Assembly: GCF_036388275.1 (NCBI RefSeq)
Contig: NZ_DASVSF010000033.1
Location: forward strand, 1 to 45,662
DNA from: Longimicrobium sp.
GTDB lineage: Bacteria; Gemmatimonadota; Gemmatimonadetes; Longimicrobiales; Longimicrobiaceae
Reading direction: 5' to 3'
DNA: 45,662 nt
Part shown: piece by piece, positions 41,468 to 45,662 of the stretch
How the letters are laid out: each line of letters opens with the position of its first letter
Numbering within the stretch: the stretch's first letter is position 1
Position numbers and translations under genes: made by a program
Notes under the pieces: generated by a model
What the model was told of the DNA's origin: nothing
Seen by the model: the letters and a program-made list of their open reading frames with translations, nothing else
Databases searched by the model: none

Positions 41468-43759
41468 TCAACCAGGATCGATCACCAGTTGCGGGTACAG
41501 CGACTGATCGTTCAGATGGCCCAGCGAGCCCTCGCCCCAGCAGTAGACGAAGCCGTCGGATGCAATGCCGCACGCGTGATTGCGCCCGATCGACAGCTGG
41601 CCGAACTGCCTCCCCCGCTGCACGATTACGGGCGTCGCGGAGGTGGTGCCGGGTTCGTCACGGGTTCCGTTCCCGAACTGGCCACTGCCATTGTTGCCCC
41701 AGCAGACAGCCTGGCCACCCGTGGTCGTTCCGCAGACGGTGTACAGGCCGGAGGTGATCGACCTGAACGTGTGCCCCCCGGCTACCGCCGTCGGCGTGGT
41801 CCGCTCGCCGCCCTTCGTCCCGATCCCAATCTGGCCGTACGAGTTGTTGCCCCAGCAGTACGCTGCCCCGTCCGCGGCCAGGCCGCAGGAGGTGTCGTAG
41901 CCCAGCGCCAGCGTTCTGAAGCGCACCTGTCCCGACACTGCCACAGGCGCGTTGTGGCAACTCCGCCCGATGATGTCCTGCGTCGGTGTGACGCAGCGGT
42001 CCGGTGCCACACCGACTTCTCCCGACATGTTCAGGCCCCAGCAGTAAGCACTCCCGTCGGCGACGAGCCCGCACGCATGATGGTCTCCCGCCGCGATCGA
42101 CGTGAACGAGTGGCCACCGCTCACCGGCTGCGGCGTCGAGGCATTCTCCCACTGCCCGTTGCCGAGCGTCCCATCGCCGCCGGCGCCCCAGCAGAACGCG
42201 CGGCCGTCGCCGGTCAGCCCGCAGGCAAAGTACCCGCCCAGCGCGAGCTCGGTGAACTGACGCCCTCCCGACACCGCCACCGGCGTGCTGGACGCGGTCT
42301 TCGAGCCGTTGCCCAGCTGGCCGGCCCCGTTCAGTCCCCAGCAATACGCTGCGCCGCTGCCCGTCAGCCCGCACGAGAACTGGTTCCCTCCGGCGATCTT
42401 CTCGAGCCGGGGCCCGCCCACCGCGACCGGCGTCCGCCTGGCGTCGGACTCGTGGAACCGGCCCCAGCAGAGGGTGCGGCCCTGGTCGTCGCTCACGCAG
42501 GCGTGGTCGGTTCCGGCGCCCACGGCGAGCGCCTTGAGTCCAGGCTGGTGAACGCGGAACGGCCGCTTCACCGAGATCGTTCCGGCGGTGATGGTGATTT
42601 CCGCCGCGCCGGGGCCCACCCCTCGCACCAGGCCGGTGGCATCCACCGTAGCCACCGACGGCGCCGAGCTGGAAAAGGCAAGCCCGGGAGTGGCGACGAA
42701 GTGGCCGTTCGCGTCCAGCGGGCGGATTACGAACCGGGCCTCGCCCCCCACGGTCACGTCGAAGCCGCCCGGTGGCTCCACGGACAGGGACGCGACTACC
42801 TGGCGCACGGTCACCGGGATGGTGTCGCGCAGGTTCCCGATGGCGGCGATCACCCGCGTGGTGCCTTCGGCCTTGGAAACCACGGACGGCAGGCTGGTGA
42901 CGTCGACGACGTTCGCGTTCTCCGCGATGATCATCACGGGTACTCCCGGGACCGGAGCGCCGTTGCGGTTGTACGCATTCACCGTGATGGGGGCGGATAC
43001 CCCGAGAGAGCTGAAGCTCAGGGCACGGGGGCTGATTTCGACGCGGACGGCGGGGAGTGCCCCGGCCGTCGCCGTGAAACTGACGGGTGCGCCGGCGGCG
43101 GCAGTGGCCTGGGCCACCTGGCTGCCCACCGCGGGCCCGAGCGTCCAGGACGACCGCGCGATTCCGCCTGCGTCCGTTGCCGACACGGCAGGATTCAGCG
43201 TTCCGCCGCCTTCCACCACCGCCCATTGCACCTGCACGCCGGCGATCGCGTTGCCGCGCTTGTCCACCGCGCGCACGGCCAGGGAATCCGCCACCGGGTC
43301 TTCGGCGGTTCCGGTACGCGTGGTGGGTCCCACGGCCGCGAGCCCGGCCAGCACGTCCGGAACCCCGACCGCGCGGAAGGTTTCGAAGACGATGGCCTGC
43401 CCCGTGGCCGCGTCCACCGCGCGCGCCTCCACCCGCTGCGTGTCGCCGGCCACGGTGCCCAGCGTCCAGCGCTCGCGCGCCTCGCCCTGACCGTTGGTGA
43501 GGGCGGAGCCCGCGAACACCGACCCTCCGCCCGCGGTCACCACGAAGTTGACCAGCTGGTTCTTGACCGGCTTGTCGCGCTCGTCCACCACGCGGACCAC
43601 CAGGGGCTGCGCCAGTTCCTTGCCCACCGTGTCGCGCTGCAGGTCGCCCGACACCACCACCACGCGCGCGGGGCGCTGGCCGCCGCCTACCACTTCGCCA
43701 TTGCATGCCGCGGCGAGCAATCCCAGGAGGAGCGCCGACGCGCTCGCGATCATCCTCAT
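41468..43759 (-). CDS. lipoprotein with Ig-like domains and RCC1 beta-propeller
   Basis: This 763-residue protein has a lipoprotein signal with A-A-A-C (Cys19). About four Ig-like/Big domains span 30-410 (PLVVRVVDERDKPVKN, GNAIAGVQVQWAVVEGGGTL, ITVNAYNRNGAPVPGVPV, a Big_2-like block ending TITAGTISVKRPF). Seven or so RCC1-type repeats of about 50 residues run to the end (AVGAGTDHACVSDDQGRTLCWG, split here; AGGNQFSCGLTGSGAAYCWG; and so on), each with a C-L/W-G pattern. It is likely a surface protein for binding or adhesion. The ATG overlaps the upstream TPR stop (ATGA), so the two are an operon. Confidence 0.88.
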   Translation of the reverse strand: MRMIASASALLLGLLAAACNGEVVGGGQRPARVVVVSGDLQRDTVGKELAQPLVVRVVDERDKPVKNQLVNFVVTAGGGSVFAGSALTNGQGEARERWTLGTVAGDTQRVEARAVDAATGQAIVFETFRAVGVPDVLAGLAAVGPTTRTGTAEDPVADSLAVRAVDKRGNAIAGVQVQWAVVEGGGTLNPAVSATDAGGIARSSWTLGPAVGSQVAQATAAAGAPVSFTATAGALPAVRVEISPRALSFSSLGVSAPITVNAYNRNGAPVPGVPVMIIAENANVVDVTSLPSVVSKAEGTTRVIAAIGNLRDTIPVTVRQVVASLSVEPPGGFDVTVGGEARFVIRPLDANGHFVATPGLAFSSSAPSVATVDATGLVRGVGPGAAEITITAGTISVKRPFRVHQPGLKALAVGAGTDHACVSDDQGRTLCWGRFHESDARRTPVAVGGPRLEKIAGGNQFSCGLTGSGAAYCWGLNGAGQLGNGSKTASSTPVAVSGGRQFTELALGGYFACGLTGDGRAFCWGAGGDGTLGNGQWENASTPQPVSGGHSFTSIAAGDHHACGLVADGSAYCWGLNMSGEVGVAPDRCVTPTQDIIGRSCHNAPVAVSGQVRFRTLALGYDTSCGLAADGAAYCWGNNSYGQIGIGTKGGERTTPTAVAGGHTFRSITSGLYTVCGTTTGGQAVCWGNNGSGQFGNGTRDEPGTTSATPVIVQRGRQFGQLSIGRNHACGIASDGFVYCWGEGSLGHLNDQSLYPQLVIDPG

Positions 43760-45159
43760 ACCGTGTGTCCCGGTTCGTTGTCGTGCACCGCGGCGCCCAT
43801 GCGCCCCAGCTCTTCCGCCACTTCGTCCATCTCCATCCCCGCGCCCATCTCCGCGTACGACCTGTGCGCCTCCCGCAGCCGGGCGGCCGCGGCCTCGAAA
43901 TCGCCGCGCCGTGCCTCGAACCTTCCGTAGTGGTGCTGCGTCGCGGCCACTTCGAACGCCGGCAGCCCGTGGTCGCGGCACACCTCCAGCGCCTGCTCGT
44001 AGAACAGGAACGCCTCGGTGTCGCCGCGCGCCGCCGCGGCGGCGCCCAGCGCCCGGTACACGTCCGGCAGCTTCAGCACCGCGCCGGAGTGGATGGCCAG
44101 CGCCTCGGCGTCGCGCGCAATGGTGAAGGCTTCGCCGGCGAGGCCCTGGCGCACCAGGGGCTCGGAAAGCCCCACCATCACCGCCACGCGGACCACCGGG
44201 TCCAGCTCCCGCGCGAGTGCACGGCGAAAGGCGGACTCGGCCTCGGCCGCCTCGCCGCGGGCCAGGTGCAGGCGCCCCCAGGCGTGGTCCACGAACCCCA
44301 TCACCGCGTCACCCAGGCCCGCCTCCGCGGTCTCCTCGCCGCGCGCCAGCCACTCCGCCGCGGCATCCAGGTCGCCCAGGCGGCGTTCCACCACCGACAG
44401 CCCCACGCACAGGTGCACGTACTCCACGGTGGGCGGGCGAGCCGGGCAGCGCTCCACGCCGCGAAGGTACCAGGCGCGCGCCTCGCTCCAGCGGCTCTGG
44501 TCCACGTGCACGTTTCCCAGCCCCTGGCACGCCACCACAGCGCCCACGTCGTCGCGCTGGGCGACGGACACCTCGAAGCCCTCCTTGTATCGCCGCGCGG
44601 ACAGCTCCCACTCGCCCATCGCGCGGGCGACGCGGCCCAGCCGGCGAAGCGCCAGGCCCTCACCGCGGCGGTCGCGCGGCTTGCGCCCGAACTCCAGCGC
44701 GCGCTCATAGAAATGCTGGGCCGCGAGCAGCCGCCGCTCGCCCTCCTCCACCTCGCCGGCCGCCACCAGGTGCCGTGCGGTTTCGGCTACGTCTCCGCGT
44801 TCCACGGCGCCCAGGGCGCGGACGGTGTGGCGCATCACCCGCTCCACCCGGCGGCGCACCCGGTCCGCGAGTTCTTCGATCTGGGCTTCCAGCGCAGCCG
44901 GGTCCGCCAGGCGCATGTCGATCGTAGCGTAGTCCCCCGCCGAGCCCCACTCCAGCCCGACGTCCGCACGCGACGCCGACAGCAGCGCCGCGCGCAGGTG
45001 CGCCAGGTCATCCGTTTCGGGGATGGCCTTCAGCGCGGCGTCGATTTTCAGGGCTCGCTGGGTCACGCGTGGTCGATGGATGGGCAGTCGGCTGCGGTCA
45101 TGGGCCGATGTAAGGGCACGTGCCGTTCCGTGGCGAGGACCGATGGAAAAGGTCGTCAT
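43756..45159 (-). CDS. TPR-repeat protein
   Basis: This 467-residue soluble protein is built almost entirely of TPR-like helical pairs from about residue 110 on (HFYERALEFGRKPRDRRGEGLAL in part, GRVARAMGEWELSARRYKEG, WYLRGVERC, FRRALARELD, FYEQALEVCRDHG, FEARRGDFEAAAARL). The layout is that of Gemmatimonadota TPR proteins encoded with surface lipoproteins. The ATG at 45159 lacks a clear ribosome site; a GTG at 45066 would remove 31 residues of low similarity. It overlaps the RCC1 lipoprotein gene by ATGA. A scaffold or regulatory partner role is inferred. Confidence 0.78.
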   Translation of the reverse strand: MTTFSIGPRHGTARALTSAHDRSRLPIHRPRVTQRALKIDAALKAIPETDDLAHLRAALLSASRADVGLEWGSAGDYATIDMRLADPAALEAQIEELADRVRRRVERVMRHTVRALGAVERGDVAETARHLVAAGEVEEGERRLLAAQHFYERALEFGRKPRDRRGEGLALRRLGRVARAMGEWELSARRYKEGFEVSVAQRDDVGAVVACQGLGNVHVDQSRWSEARAWYLRGVERCPARPPTVEYVHLCVGLSVVERRLGDLDAAAEWLARGEETAEAGLGDAVMGFVDHAWGRLHLARGEAAEAESAFRRALARELDPVVRVAVMVGLSEPLVRQGLAGEAFTIARDAEALAIHSGAVLKLPDVYRALGAAAAARGDTEAFLFYEQALEVCRDHGLPAFEVAATQHHYGRFEARRGDFEAAAARLREAHRSYAEMGAGMEMDEVAEELGRMGAAVHDNEPGHTV

Positions 45160-45163
45160 TGCT

Positions 45164-45255
45164 CACGTTTTCCCGGTTCCGCGATGCCTCGCGACGGGCA
45201 CGCTGCCGGTTTTTGTAGCAGCGCGTTGCAGGAACCGGCAGGGTTCGGAAACGTG
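45164..45255. repeat. imperfect 92-bp inverted repeat upstream of the TPR operon
   Basis: The ends CACGTTTTCC-CGGTTCC and GGAACCGGC...CGGAAACGTG are inverted copies, so the whole piece can fold back. It contains the GCAGGAACCG motif also found at 23758. It covers the expected promoter region of the TPR/RCC1 operon. No good -35/-10 pair was found in it. Confidence 0.5.
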
Positions 45256-45329
45256 ATCGCGGTCCGGTGGGGGGACGCGCCGAGGGGAAGAGCGTGCGGT
45301 CAGGCTGACTCTGGCGCATGCTGGGGCCG

Positions 45330-45560
45330 CCCTCCTCTCCCGGCCTCTCCCCCACAAACCCCATGGGGGAGAGGAGAATTCGATTGCACGAAGGCAGGCC
45401 GCGCGCGCTCGACTGGCTCCCTTCCCCCGCGGCTGTTTGCGGGGGAAGGGCTGGGGAGGGGGGGCGCCGGCCCGAGCACCGGATTCCGCCGGACACGCCC
45501 CCAGCCCGAAGTGTACCCCCTCTCCCACGCTGTTTGTGGGAGAGGGTCGCACGCGTGTCA
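45330..45560. repeat. array of CTCTCCC-type hairpin repeats
   Basis: Three hairpins (CTCTCCCCCA...TGGGGGAGAG near 45345-45373, CCTTCCCCCGC...GCGGGGGAAGG near 45420-45448, CCTCTCCCACG...TGTGGGAGAGG near 45518-45546) alternate with spacers. The flank GAGAATTCGATTGCAC is the inverse of the edge of the array at 19.8 kb. No gene is supported between 45160 and 45662. Confidence 0.7.
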
Positions 45561-45662
45561 GCGCGGCGGGGTGAGGGCCCCACGGCAGCCGAGGCCTCGG
45601 CAACGGTGACCGCTGCCGCGCCCCAGTTTGTACGTGCCCCAGGCTGGATCCTTCGGCCCGCG

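Noticed and set aside
45160..45662. Small genes at the right end
   Set aside because: Open frames here run through hairpin repeats, with no ribosome sites or recognisable protein features.

Overview
The window is one GC-rich (about 70 %) bacterial chromosome segment. The closest match from gene content is a soil Gemmatimonadota of the Longimicrobium type. This is an inference from composition and from the mix of SARP/BTAD-TolB-TPR regulators, RCC1/Ig-like lipoproteins, DUF885 hydrolases and dispersed hairpin repeats; no marker gene was tested. No tRNA, rRNA, transposase or CRISPR array was seen.

Layout. (1) 107-2024 (+): an acyltransferase and a NodB-type polysaccharide deacetylase. (2) 15253 down to 2111 (-): a Wzx/Wzy-type exopolysaccharide locus in the order export lipoprotein (Wza-like), tyrosine autokinase/co-polymerase (Wzc-like), initiating sugar-phosphate transferase, flippase, two GT2 enzymes, polymerase/ligase, a third GT2, a WecG/TagA transferase and a CelD/BcsL-type acyltransferase. 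Many neighbours overlap by ATGA. A near-perfect sigma-54 promoter lies before the Wza-like gene and a second sigma-54-like site lies before the fourth downstream gene. (3) 15493-30408: a cyclic-di-GMP-flavoured synthase module with two TPR proteins carrying degenerate HD-GYP and receiver domains, a GH26 lipoprotein behind a GEMM-I c-di-GMP riboswitch, a DUF3131 protein, a very large BcsA-like synthase with two C-terminal PilZ domains and an N-terminal dead BY-kinase/BcsQ-like domain, a small membrane protein and an outer-membrane barrel. (4) 30653-32197: guaA. (5) 32458-37575: an unknown protein, a SARP-like membrane regulator on the other strand, and a probable alpha-helical pore-forming protein with a small partner. 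(6) 37713-45159: a DUF885 metallohydrolase, two Ig-like lipoproteins (one with RCC1 repeats), a decayed second DUF885 copy between them, and a TPR protein. (7) The right end and the 19.5-20.2 kb and 21.7-22.2 kb gaps hold families of hairpin-forming dispersed repeats.

How it fits together. Region 2 should make and export a lipid-linked, Wzy-polymerised polysaccharide. Region 3 looks like a second, processive synthase-type polysaccharide system in which c-di-GMP acts at two levels: PilZ domains on the synthase and a riboswitch on a periplasmic or outer-membrane glycanase. The duplicated degenerate HD-GYP proteins may be non-catalytic c-di-GMP or scaffold components. No GGDEF, EAL, BcsB or BcsC gene is visible, so this is not a standard bcs operon and is the best candidate here for an undescribed system. 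Start codons are in several cases chosen from weak Shine-Dalgarno evidence, as stated per entry.
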